Assembly: GCA_015055945.1 (NCBI GenBank)
Contig: SVHH01000002.1
Span: 62,001 to 126,000, forward strand
Source: Clostridiales bacterium
GTDB taxonomy: Bacteria; Bacillota; Clostridia; Christensenellales; Borkfalkiaceae
DNA length: 64,000 nt
Reading direction: 5' to 3'
Under the pieces are notes generated by a model. The model was not told the origin of the DNA, made no database searches, and saw nothing but the letters and a program-made list of their open reading frames with translations. Shown one piece after another: positions 7,751-15,457 of this stretch. The first letter of the stretch is position 1, and each line of letters starts with the position of its first letter. Made by a program: the position numbers and the translations under genes.

Positions 7751-9205
7751 TTATTTAATTTTATCGGCAAGCGGCTCGTTTGGAGTTTTGCCTACTGACT
7801 TTTTGCCGTTTTCTTTTAATTCTTTAATAACCATATTAGATAGTGCGAACAATGCAATCGCGTTGGGGATAACCATGAGATAGTTAACGAAGTCGTTGAA
7901 GTTCCAAACTAAATCACTACCTAAAATTGCGCCCAAGAAAGTGAACATGATAGAGATGATAGAGTAGATAATGGTTGACTTTTTACCAAAAAGGTATTCA
8001 AAATTAATTCTACCGAACAAGTTCCAACTAATTACCGTTGAAAAGGCGAAGAAGGTTAAGCAAACTGCAACGAAAATTGCACCGACTAAGTTACCTACGC
8101 TTGCGTTAGAGAAGATTTTAGCAACCGAATTAGCAACCATAGTGTTTTTGTCCGCGGTGTTAACTAATGAACTCATTTCGGGGTTGCCTACGTAAAGTGA
8201 AGTGATTACGATAAGTGCAGTCATAGTTAATACTACGAAAGTATCTAAGAACACGCTAACGATTGCAACCGTGCCTTGTTCGTGCGGGGTTTTTACGTTT
8301 GCTTGAGCGTGTGCGTGCGGGGTTGAACCCATACCTGCTTCGTTAGAGAAAAGCCCGCGTTTAGCACCCATACTGATTGCCGTTTTAAGCGCGACACCTA
8401 CCCCACCGCCGATAACTGCTTCGGGAGTGAACGCATATTTAATAATGTACCAGAACGCCATAGGAACGTCTACGATATTAAAACACAAAATTACGATGCC
8501 GCCAACTAAATAGATAATAGCCATAATCGGCACGATTTTTTCAGTAACTGATGCAATTCTACTTGCGCCGCCGATAACGATTACGCCAACTAAAAGTGCA
8601 ACTATTGCGCCAACAACGATTGAAGTAATATTAACTTCGCCAACAACGTTAGAAACTGCACTGCTTATTGCGTTTGATTGAACCATTGCGCCGATAAAGC
8701 CTAAGCAAATTACCGCCGCAATTGCAAAAAAGCCAGCCAAAAACTTACCAAAGCCGCCTTTAAAGGCAGTGCGGATATAATAAACCGGGCCACCTGAAAC
8801 ACTGCCGTCTGCATTGACTTTTTTAGTCTTTTGTGAAAGTACGGCTTCGGCGTAAATAGTTGCCATACCCAAGAAAGCAATTATCCACATCCAAAAAATT
8901 GCACCGGGACCACCCGCTAAAATAGCACCGCAAGCACCGATAATGTTGCCAGTACCAACTTGAGCAGCAACTGCAGTTGCAAACGCTTGGAACGAACTCA
9001 TGCCACTCTTTTGTTTTTTGCCGTTAAGGTTAATTGAACCAAAAACTCTTTTTAAACCTTGACCAAAACAACGCACCTGAACAAACTTAGTTTTAATGGT
9101 GTAAAAAAGCCCAACCGCAACGAGCAAAACGACCAAAATATAGTCGGCAAGCACGTTGTTAACGCTTGCTAAAGCGTTTTCAAGCCATAGTAAAAACTTA
9201 TCCAT
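7751..9205 (-). CDS. Sodium:alanine/glycine symporter (AGCS family)
   Basis: The 484-residue integral membrane protein has about 10-11 hydrophobic segments. It carries AGCS signatures: MSSFQAFATAVAAQVGTGNI near residue 67, GGPGAIFWMWIIAF, GGPVYYI and GLFSNEAGMGSTPHAHAQA, the last two contributing to substrate and Na+ sites. It imports alanine and/or glycine with Na+. The upstream leader contains a glycine riboswitch, which points to glycine as a physiologically relevant substrate. AGGAGT lies 5-10 bases before the ATG. It is monocistronic. Confidence 0.93.
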   Translation of the reverse strand: MDKFLLWLENALASVNNVLADYILVVLLVAVGLFYTIKTKFVQVRCFGQGLKRVFGSINLNGKKQKSGMSSFQAFATAVAAQVGTGNIIGACGAILAGGPGAIFWMWIIAFLGMATIYAEAVLSQKTKKVNADGSVSGGPVYYIRTAFKGGFGKFLAGFFAIAAVICLGFIGAMVQSNAISSAVSNVVGEVNITSIVVGAIVALLVGVIVIGGASRIASVTEKIVPIMAIIYLVGGIVILCFNIVDVPMAFWYIIKYAFTPEAVIGGGVGVALKTAISMGAKRGLFSNEAGMGSTPHAHAQANVKTPHEQGTVAIVSVFLDTFVVLTMTALIVITSLYVGNPEMSSLVNTADKNTMVANSVAKIFSNASVGNLVGAIFVAVCLTFFAFSTVISWNLFGRINFEYLFGKKSTIIYSIISIMFTFLGAILGSDLVWNFNDFVNYLMVIPNAIALFALSNMVIKELKENGKKSVGKTPNEPLADKIK

Positions 9206-9215
9206 ATTTTACTCC

Positions 9216-9252
9216 TAATAAAAAAATAAAGTTGCTTCGACAAAAAGCAACT
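9216..9252 (-). terminator. Expression-platform hairpin of the glycine riboswitch
   Basis: A stem GTTGCTT / AAGCAAC followed by a T-rich run (minus strand) lies between the aptamer and the symporter ribosome site, as expected for transcriptional control. Confidence 0.7.
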
Positions 9253-9283
9253 CCGTGAAAATCAAAAACATATACAAAATATA

Positions 9284-9378
9284 CGTTCCGTCCTTTTGCC
9301 TGAGAGATTCGGGGCATATTCCCCTTGCACCTTCGGCACTCTAAAAAGAGATTCTCCGGAATTTCTCCACAATCGGTT
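9284..9378 (-). promoter_or_regulatory. Glycine riboswitch (single aptamer)
   Basis: The minus strand carries the conserved glycine aptamer core: GGAGA near the 5' end, GTGCCGAAGGTGCAA in the middle, and CTCTCAGGCAAAAGGAC at the 3' side, with a GGGGAATATGCCCC stem between. Only one aptamer is visible, so it is the singlet type. In streptococci a singlet in front of a Na+/alanine symporter represses it when glycine is abundant, and the same direction is likely here. The small open frame at 9198-9434 is a shadow of this RNA. Confidence 0.93.
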
Positions 9379-9415
9379 ACTATCGTTCCCGAAAGTTTCG
9401 TCGAATTATGGTATA

Positions 9416-9444
9416 AGTATACACTTGCCAACAACTTTTGTCAA
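9416..9444 (-). promoter_or_regulatory. Promoter of the symporter transcript
   Basis: TTGACA (9444-9439), 17 bases, TATACT (9421-9416) on the minus strand, about 40 bases before the riboswitch core. Confidence 0.8.
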
Positions 9445-9458
9445 CGATTTTAACAAAC

Positions 9459-9492
9459 AAAAAAATCACGGTTAAAGAAACCGTGATTTTTT
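9459..9492. terminator. Terminator after the 215-aa membrane protein gene
   Basis: A stem AAAAATCACGGTT / AACCGTGATTTTT with T-rich flank downstream of the gene at 9538. Confidence 0.85.
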
Positions 9493-9537
9493 ATTTTCAT
9501 TACGTTGTTTTAGTAAAACAATTAACGCAGTATTGCG

Positions 9538-10185
9538 TTATTTAGAGTTGCGTTTTTCTCTACGCTTTTCTCTTGCGATTTGTTTTTTGAGTTCTTTTGC
9601 TTCTTCAATACCCTTTACGGCGATATCGATAGTTGCTTTAACAGCGTCAACAGCGGCTGCGTCAACAACTTTGATAACGGTTGCGGCTTGCTTTACTGCA
9701 ACTTTGCTTTCTGCAACGTAACTTCTTAAACTTGAGTTTTGAATCATAAATTCACAGTAAACAAGGTCGCGCTTAACGAGCATACGAACGATACGCATTG
9801 AGCCGATTTTGTATTCTTCATAACGCAAATTCTTAAAGCGTTTTGCACCTTCAACAGCGGCTGCGTACGCTGCAATTTGGTCGTAATAACCCTTTGCAGT
9901 AGCATCTAGTTCATTGTACTTATCTTCTAAAGTCTTGCCTTTATCAGCAGCGAAAGTAACTGCTTCTTCAGGTGCGGCTTCAGTTGCACTGGCTTCTTCT
10001 TTTGCTTCTACGAGTGCGGGTGCAGCCTTTTCACAAACGGGTGCTACCACGGGCTTATCAAAAATTGCCTTTAATACTTTACCGTTCTTTTTTGCGCTGT
10101 TTGCAATACAAATAGTCATAATAAACGAAAGCAAACTAAAGAGCGCACTTACTGCTGCCACGATTAAAATAATCTTATCTAACAT
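9538..10185 (-). CDS. Membrane-anchored protein of unknown function (215 aa)
   Basis: I do not recognise a family. One N-terminal membrane segment (about 4-29) is followed by a low-complexity Ala/Glu/Pro linker (about 45-85). A soluble, mostly helical domain of alternating charged and hydrophobic residues follows (about 90-200), then a very basic C-terminus ending EKRREKRNSK. Most of the protein is probably cytoplasmic given the basic tail. AAGGAGA precedes the ATG and a consensus promoter lies 64-93 bases upstream, so it is expressed as a single-gene unit. Confidence 0.7.
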   Translation of the reverse strand: MLDKIILIVAAVSALFSLLSFIMTICIANSAKKNGKVLKAIFDKPVVAPVCEKAAPALVEAKEEASATEAAPEEAVTFAADKGKTLEDKYNELDATAKGYYDQIAAYAAAVEGAKRFKNLRYEEYKIGSMRIVRMLVKRDLVYCEFMIQNSSLRSYVAESKVAVKQAATVIKVVDAAAVDAVKATIDIAVKGIEEAKELKKQIAREKRREKRNSK

Positions 10186-10249
10186 ACAACTTCTCCTTTG
10201 AAAAAATAATAAATTTCCTATAACGGTAATGTTTTTCCGTTACAATTAT

Positions 10250-10278
10250 ATTATAAATCGGTTGACATTTTTTGTCAA
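10250..10278 (-). promoter_or_regulatory. Consensus promoter of the 215-aa membrane protein gene
   Basis: TTGACA (10278-10273), 17 bases, TATAAT (10255-10250) on the minus strand. The -35 box is one arm of the inverted repeat TTGACA-N5-TGTCAA, a possible operator. Confidence 0.85.
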
Positions 10279-10486
10279 GCAAAAAACTAAAAAACAACGC
10301 CCCAACTCAATTGCAAAATAAAGTTTGGAGCGTTAAGTATTTTCGAATTGTCAAATAAAATGATGTGGCAAAAATCAATCAAATGAAGTGAAAAACCAAG
10401 GCTTTTGAACTGAGAATGATTGATTTAGAAAAAATTATTTTTGCAATTGACGAGAAAAATACAAGAAAGGCGAAAAAGCCCTAATA
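10279..10486. other. Intergenic region between the membrane protein and cysK
   Basis: It contains an imperfect hairpin at 10296-10334 (AACGCCCCAACT / AGTTTGGAGCGTT) that could end the cysK transcript, and AT-rich sequence otherwise. No gene seen. Confidence 0.4.
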
Positions 10487-11419
10487 TTATTCGTTTTCAA
10501 AAAGCGGTGTTGAAAAATATCTTTCCGCTGTATCTGGGAGCACGGTTACAACCGTTTTACCAGGCCCTAAAATCTTGGCGAGTTTTTTTGCTGCCGCAAC
10601 GTTAGTCCCAGAAGAAATACCACACATAATACCTTCTAATCTTGCTAAATCTTTAGAAGTAGCAAGCGCTTCTTCGTCAGTGATTATGCAAACGTCTTCA
10701 TAAATGTTGCAGTTAAGCACGGGGGGAATAAGTCCGTCGCCAATACCCATTTGGATATGAGAGCCTATCGTTCCGCCCGCCAAAATTGCCGCGTTTTCGG
10801 GTTCAACCGCCCAAATTTTAATATCGGGGTTTTGCGCTTTCAACACTTCGCCAATACCAGTGATTGTTCCGCCAGTCCCGATACCAGAGCAAAAACCGTG
10901 TATAGGCCCAGCAACCTGTTCCAAAATTTCTAAACCCGTGTGATGGCGGTGAACGGTGGGGTTTGCGGGGTTTTCAAACTGCTGGGGAACGTAAACGTTA
11001 GGATCTTCTTTTTCCATCTTAAGCGCAAGTTTTAAGCAGCGGTCAATACAGTCGCCTATATTTCCGTCGTCGTGAATAAGAATAACTTCCGCGCCGTAGT
11101 GGCGAACGAGTTTTCTTCTTTCTTCACTAACAGAGTCGGGCATAATGATAATTGTTTTATAACCTTTAACCGCGCCGACAAGCGCAAGCCCTATACCTTG
11201 GTTACCGCTTGTGGGTTCTACAATGATGGTGTTTTTATTGATAATACCCTTTCTTTCCGCATCAGAAATCATATTGAACGCGGTACGGGTTTTGATAGAG
11301 CCGCCCACGTTAAGCCCTTCAAACTTAACCAAAATTTCGGCGCTATCTTTATCCACCATTTTATTGAGTCTAATAATCGGGGTATGCCCAATTGCATCTA
11401 AAACATTGTCGTAAATCAT
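10487..11419 (-). CDS. cysK: Cysteine synthase (O-acetylserine sulfhydrylase)
   Basis: This 310-residue PLP enzyme makes cysteine from O-acetylserine and sulfide. Visible motifs: GGSIKTRTAFNMI around residue 40 with the PLP lysine, EPTSGNQGIGLAL for substrate binding, SGIGTGGTITGIGEVLK for the PLP phosphate, and GISSGTNVAAA near the C-terminus. It is separate from the cysE operon 7 kb away that supplies O-acetylserine. Threonine synthase-like or cystathionine synthase variants are less likely given length and motifs. Confidence 0.93.
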   Translation of the reverse strand: MIYDNVLDAIGHTPIIRLNKMVDKDSAEILVKFEGLNVGGSIKTRTAFNMISDAERKGIINKNTIIVEPTSGNQGIGLALVGAVKGYKTIIIMPDSVSEERRKLVRHYGAEVILIHDDGNIGDCIDRCLKLALKMEKEDPNVYVPQQFENPANPTVHRHHTGLEILEQVAGPIHGFCSGIGTGGTITGIGEVLKAQNPDIKIWAVEPENAAILAGGTIGSHIQMGIGDGLIPPVLNCNIYEDVCIITDEEALATSKDLARLEGIMCGISSGTNVAAAKKLAKILGPGKTVVTVLPDTAERYFSTPLFENE

Positions 11420-11453
11420 AACAATAATAGGATACTATATATTTAAATTAAAA

Positions 11454-13205
11454 TCAACCGATTTGCACTTCACTTAAAGATTTTTTGTCGCCGTCGGTTC
11501 TAAACTGCAAGTTATAAAGCCCAGCGTAAACGCCACCTTTAGCAACTAATTCTTCGTGGTTACCTTGTTCAACGATTTTTCCGTTTGAAACAACCGCAAT
11601 TTCGTTAGCATTTTTAACGGTTGAAAGTCTATGCGCAACTACGATAGTAGTTCTGCCCTTGCAGAGTTCGTCTAACGATTGTTGAATTAAAATTTCAGTG
11701 GTGTTGTCAAGCGCGCTAGTTGCTTCGTCAAGAATAAGTATAGGCGGGTTTTTAAGGAATACCCTTGCGATAGAAAGTCTTTGCTTTTGACCGCCCGAAA
11801 GTTTAACGCCACGCTCGCCGATAACCGTATCGTAACCTTTTTCCAAAGTCATAACGTAATCGTGGATGTTTGCGCGCTTTGCCGCGGTTATAACTTCTTC
11901 TTCAGTAGCATCAGGTCTTCCATATAATATGTTGTCGCGAATACTTGCGTTAAAAAGGTAAACGTCTTGCTGAACGATACCGATATTTCTTCTCAACGAT
12001 TCGGCGGTAACCGAGTTAATATCTTTACCGTCAACTAAAATTTTGCCGTGTTCTACTTGATAAAATCTAGGTATAAGATGGCAAATAGTAGTTTTACCAC
12101 CGCCACTAGGTCCAACCAGTGCAAAAATATCGCCTTTTTTTACGGTAAGGCTTAAATCATCTAATACTTCCTTACTTTCGTCATAACCGTAAGTTACATT
12201 TTCAAAAGTGATTTCGCCTTCAACTTCGGTAAGTTCGGTCGCATCTTCTGCGTCTTTTTCGGGTTCAGTGTCCATAATATCCAAAAATCTCTTAAACCCG
12301 GTAACGCCGTTTTGGTACTGTTCCATAAACATTATAAGTTGTCTAACGGGCGCTAAGAACACGTTTATAGAAACGATAAACGCAGTGTAATCACCAAGCC
12401 CGATTTTACCTGCGTAAAGGAAAAGTCCGCCAGCAATAAGCACTACTACGTTAAAAATTTCAGTTACAAAAGAAGAAGTCGAGTGAAAAAGCCCCATTGC
12501 GTGATATGCTTTTCTTCTAGCGTTTACGAACGCTTTGTTGCCAACTTCAAACTTTTCCCTTTCACTTTCAGAGTTAGTGAACGCTTTCGTTACTCTAATA
12601 CCAGAAACGCTACTCTCGAGCGCAGCGTTAATTTCCGCAACTGCTCTACGGCTTTCCATAAACGCCGAACGCATCTTTTTACGAACAAGCATTGATATAA
12701 TGATTAGCACGGGTACGCATAAGAAAATGATTAAAGTGAGCCAAATATTGATTGTTGCAAGATAGATAAACGCTGCAATAAACGATATGCCTGAAATAAG
12801 CACGTTTTCTGGGCCGTGGTGTGCAAGTTCGCTGATGTCGTTTAAGTCGTTTGTCATACGCGACATAATCTTGCCCGTTTCGTTATTGTCGTAAAACTTA
12901 TACGGCAAGGTTTGTAAGTGGTTAAACATATCGCTGCGCATTTGCGCTTGCATTTTTACGCCGACCATATGCCCTGCATATTGAATAAAATAGTTTAACC
13001 CCATTTTAATAAGATATAATGCAAGTAAAATGCAGCCGAAAAGCACGATGTTGTTTACTTGCTGTTCGGGTATGTAAACGTTTAACATTTGGCGTGTAAC
13101 GATAGGATAAAAAATACCTATGCCCGAAACGGCAAGTGCCGCAAGCATATCGAGTGTAAACATTAACTTATGCGGTTTGTAGTAGGCAAAAAATCTCTTT
13201 AGCAT
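11454..13205 (-). CDS. ABC exporter half-transporter (fused TMD-NBD)
   Basis: The 583-residue protein has an N-terminal six-helix ABC type 1 membrane domain (about 1-310) and a C-terminal ATPase with Walker A GPSGGGKTT, signature LSGGQKQRLSIARV, Walker B ILILDEATSALD and the switch VVAHRLST. It is of the MsbA/lipid-drug exporter type and would work as a homodimer because no partner half-transporter is adjacent. The substrate cannot be told from sequence. It ends 34 bases upstream of the cysK start; cotranscription is possible. Confidence 0.93.
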   Translation of the reverse strand: MLKRFFAYYKPHKLMFTLDMLAALAVSGIGIFYPIVTRQMLNVYIPEQQVNNIVLFGCILLALYLIKMGLNYFIQYAGHMVGVKMQAQMRSDMFNHLQTLPYKFYDNNETGKIMSRMTNDLNDISELAHHGPENVLISGISFIAAFIYLATINIWLTLIIFLCVPVLIIISMLVRKKMRSAFMESRRAVAEINAALESSVSGIRVTKAFTNSESEREKFEVGNKAFVNARRKAYHAMGLFHSTSSFVTEIFNVVVLIAGGLFLYAGKIGLGDYTAFIVSINVFLAPVRQLIMFMEQYQNGVTGFKRFLDIMDTEPEKDAEDATELTEVEGEITFENVTYGYDESKEVLDDLSLTVKKGDIFALVGPSGGGKTTICHLIPRFYQVEHGKILVDGKDINSVTAESLRRNIGIVQQDVYLFNASIRDNILYGRPDATEEEVITAAKRANIHDYVMTLEKGYDTVIGERGVKLSGGQKQRLSIARVFLKNPPILILDEATSALDNTTEILIQQSLDELCKGRTTIVVAHRLSTVKNANEIAVVSNGKIVEQGNHEELVAKGGVYAGLYNLQFRTDGDKKSLSEVQIG

Positions 13206-13444
13206 AATCTTTCTCCGAATTCCCTTAAATTCTCTCTTTAAAACTTCTGCTTTTATAATAACACATTTTAGATAAAAATTTCAATAGTATGAACTAAAAA
13301 AAGTACACCGTATTGCGATTTTTTTGCAATTTGTCTAAATAAACAAAGAACGGCGGCTAAAAATTTAGCCAACCGCCCTTTGCACAAAGTAAGGATTTTC
13401 TTCTTTTATAAAAAGAAAAATAAATATTGAAAAAGTGTAATTAA

Positions 13445-14221
13445 TTATAAACCGATAGAAACTTCGCCCTTAGCAAAGCGCATAATGTAATTAAAACAAT
13501 CGCTGTTAATAACCACAAAGTTTTCGGTGTTAGTTCTCTCTTTAATTTTTTCTAAAATTTCCTTAAACTTTAGTAAAAAAGCATACTCGTGCTTACACGC
13601 ATCAAAATAAGGACACTCACAAACGAGATAGGTAATTTTGCCGTTTTCATATCTAAAATCAAGTTCGTACCAGTCGTTACCGTTAACGATAGCCTTACCT
13701 GCGCCGTTTTGGAGTGAAATAAATTCTACGCCGTCATCTTTATAAATTTCACGGCCGCGTTCTTTGATAATTTCTCTATCGAAAAGTTCGCAGTTTTGCG
13801 CATCACAAACGTCAATTTCCACGTTGTTTTCGCCGTAAGCGGTATTGTTTTCATACTTTTTACGCATATAGAGCGCAACGAATTTATCCACGGTAAGCGC
13901 GCTGTTAAATGATATTATATCGTTTTCAAACCTAATGTACTTACCCGAAACGTCTCTATCAACAACGCTTTCAATCCATCTCATTTCAAACTTAGGCACT
14001 CTAAATGCGGTAAGCACTTTTTCTACAACGCCGGTTGCGTCTTCAAGTTTACCTTCAACCGTAACCACGTCGCCTTGCTTTATATTTTCAATATCGCAAA
14101 GATAAGAAAACGCGCGCTCTCCTGTAAAATTAACTTTAACAAGGCTCGTGGGTATTCTTTTTTTGTCAACTTTTTCATCATACTTGTCTAAAAGTTCGTT
14201 TAGTATTTCTCTGTTAAGCAT
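13445..14221 (-). CDS. SWIM zinc-finger protein of unknown function
   Basis: The 258-residue protein has a SWIM-type zinc motif near residues 203-214, CECPYFDACKHEYA (CxC...CxH). An N-terminal beta-rich segment (about 20-75) with GDVVTVEGKLEDATG suggests an OB-like or small barrel. SWIM domains bind DNA or protein. There is no helicase or transposase domain, so a regulatory or structural role is possible but unknown. AGGAGA lies before the ATG and a perfect palindrome lies in its promoter region. Confidence 0.65.
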   Translation of the reverse strand: MLNREILNELLDKYDEKVDKKRIPTSLVKVNFTGERAFSYLCDIENIKQGDVVTVEGKLEDATGVVEKVLTAFRVPKFEMRWIESVVDRDVSGKYIRFENDIISFNSALTVDKFVALYMRKKYENNTAYGENNVEIDVCDAQNCELFDREIIKERGREIYKDDGVEFISLQNGAGKAIVNGNDWYELDFRYENGKITYLVCECPYFDACKHEYAFLLKFKEILEKIKERTNTENFVVINSDCFNYIMRFAKGEVSIGL

Positions 14222-14274
14222 TTTCTTTTCTCCTTTAGTTTTGCTTTTTACACCCTTATCTTAACAGTCTAATA

Positions 14275-14290
14275 TGACACATGCGTGTCA
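14275..14290. promoter_or_regulatory. 16-bp palindrome upstream of the SWIM gene
   Basis: TGACAC-ATGC-GTGTCA is a perfect 6-bp inverted repeat with a 4-base centre. It overlaps a TTGACA-like -35 on the minus strand (14291-14286). It is a likely repressor operator, but no clear -10 follows at 16-18 bases. Confidence 0.5.
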
Positions 14291-14291
14291 A

Positions 14292-14584
14292 CATTAAAAT
14301 ATTTTTTAGTTTTTAAAAAAATATTTATAAAAAAAGACCTACGAAGTTCGTAAGTCATTTTTCATTTATTTTTTAACAACGATTATGGGCTGATAAAAAC
14401 CAGTTTTATCGGGGAATATAAGCGCTTTGTATTGTTATAGCATATTTTCCAAATCATATTTTTTACAAAACAACCCTTAAATTCTAAAAAACTTAATCAT
14501 TTAAAGTAAAGCATAGAAAATTCTATGCTTAAAAATAGAACTAAATTATTTAGAAATATATATTTTTTTATGTGTATTGAAAAG
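14292..14584. other. AT-rich intergenic region with small hairpins
   Basis: I see only two hairpins: GACCTACGAA/GTTCGTAAGTC near 14338-14358 and AAGCATAGAA/TTCTATGCTT near 14509-14530. No gene or repeat was recognised. Confidence 0.4.
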
Positions 14585-14619
14585 AAAAAAAGGACAAGAA
14601 CAGAGTCTTATCCTTTTTT
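14585..14619 (-). terminator. Second terminator distal to tRNA-Arg
   Basis: Stem AAAAAAGGACAAGA / TCTTATCCTTTTTT with one mismatch. Read on the minus strand it follows directly after the duplicated tRNA-Arg 3' end. Confidence 0.7.
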
Positions 14620-14620
14620 C

Positions 14621-14800
14621 TTGGCGCGCCGTAAGAGATACTACTACGCTTGCGCTCCGTAGAAGAAACCGAACTGTTTGTTTACTCGGCTTTTTTACAA
14701 AAGCCTTTTTTATTCTATTCTCTCCAGCGCAACTTAACAAACAGTTCGCTCTGCTAGGTACACAAACAAAAAACCGAGTGGAAAACCACTCGGTTTTTTG
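14621..14800 (-). mobile_element. Candidate 180-bp mini-element inserted at the 3' end of tRNA-Arg
   Basis: The 19 bases at 14621-14639 exactly repeat 14801-14819, the 3' end of tRNA-Arg (TTGGCGCGCCGTAAGAGAT on the plus strand). The interior has a terminator next to the tRNA (14768-14799), a 13-bp inverted repeat (CGAACTGTTTGTT...AACAAACAGTTCG) about 70 bases apart, and an inner GGCTTTTTTACAAAAGCC hairpin. Open frames across it are not gene-like. The layout equals those at tRNA-Glu and tRNA-fMet; mobility is inferred. Confidence 0.5.
14768..14799 (-). terminator. Terminator immediately after tRNA-Arg
   Basis: A perfect stem AAAAAACCGAGTGG / CCACTCGGTTTTTT starts two bases beyond the encoded CCA. 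Confidence 0.9.
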
Positions 14801-14804
14801 TTGG

Positions 14805-14878
14805 CGCGCCGTAAGAGATTCGAACTCCTGGCCTTTGGTTCCGTAGACCAACGCTCTATCCAGCTGAGCTAACGGCGC
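14805..14878 (-). tRNA. tRNA-Arg (ACG)
   Basis: On the minus strand the acceptor GCGCCGT pairs with ACGGCGC, the anticodon stem TTGGT / ACCAA encloses CTACGGA (anticodon ACG, inosine-modified in bacteria), and the T-arm has GAGTTCGAATCTC. CCA is encoded at 14804-14802. Confidence 0.92.
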
Positions 14879-14972
14879 ATAATATTTGGGCTGCTTACTT
14901 AAATAGCCTAAACATTATATGATAATTTTTTTACTTTGTCAATTAAATAACGGCAACTTTAAGCGTTTTCTT

Positions 14973-15353
14973 TTAAGTTTGTTGAAAGACTTTACTTATC
15001 TTTGCTTGTGCATCGCAAGCAATATCAAAACTCCACGCTATTAAATCATCTTTATAATACGCGGAAAACTCTTTACTTTTACGCATATCTTGAGCCTTTT
15101 CATATCTTCTAACAGCGTCTTTAATCTTAGCAAGTAGTAACGGCTTAAAGCACTTTTCTAACTTTTCATTACTAACCGCACTCCAAAAATCAAACTCTTT
15201 TTCATTTTTCCCTAAAACTTTAACGAAAAACAGTTGCACCAAAGATTTGCTCAAGTCATAGAGCGCGTATTCAACTTCTCTTTCGGTAAAATTTTCTCTA
15301 TTTTTAATAATATCTAAGTTTTTATTTATTCTTTCGGTTATAATCTTTTCCAT
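14973..15353 (-). CDS. Hypothetical helical protein (126 aa)
   Basis: The small soluble protein is rich in Lys and Glu and predicted helical throughout, with the run FTEREVEYALYDLSKSLVQL and a later KPLLLAKIKDAVRRYEKAQD. No family is recognised and there is no signal or membrane segment. It stands alone between tRNA-Arg and the alaS terminator. The ribosome site is weak (only AGGGGG about 6-10 bases before the ATG). Confidence 0.5.
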   Translation of the reverse strand: MEKIITERINKNLDIIKNRENFTEREVEYALYDLSKSLVQLFFVKVLGKNEKEFDFWSAVSNEKLEKCFKPLLLAKIKDAVRRYEKAQDMRKSKEFSAYYKDDLIAWSFDIACDAQAKISKVFQQT

Positions 15354-15426
15354 TTTCGCCCCCTAAAAATAAACTTTTTCCTTTTATTTTACGCGTTTTT
15401 TCTTTAAAACCCTTTTTTAAAAGCAA

Positions 15427-15453
15427 AAAAGCGCGCCTTTTAGCACGCTTTTT
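15427..15453 (-). terminator. Terminator of the cysE-cysS-alaS operon
   Basis: Stem AAGCGTGC / GCGCGCTT with a T run on the minus strand, 5 bases past the alaS stop. Confidence 0.75.
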
Positions 15454-15457
15454 ATTA

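Noticed and set aside
9198..9434. 78-residue minus-strand frame
   Set aside because: It lies inside the glycine riboswitch leader.
10296..10334. Small RNA in the gap after cysK
   Set aside because: Only an imperfect hairpin is seen, without a promoter of its own; more likely a terminator.
14546..14851. Overlapping open frames on both strands across the tRNA-Arg region
   Set aside because: They read through the tRNA-end copy, terminators and the tRNA; translations only reflect repeats.
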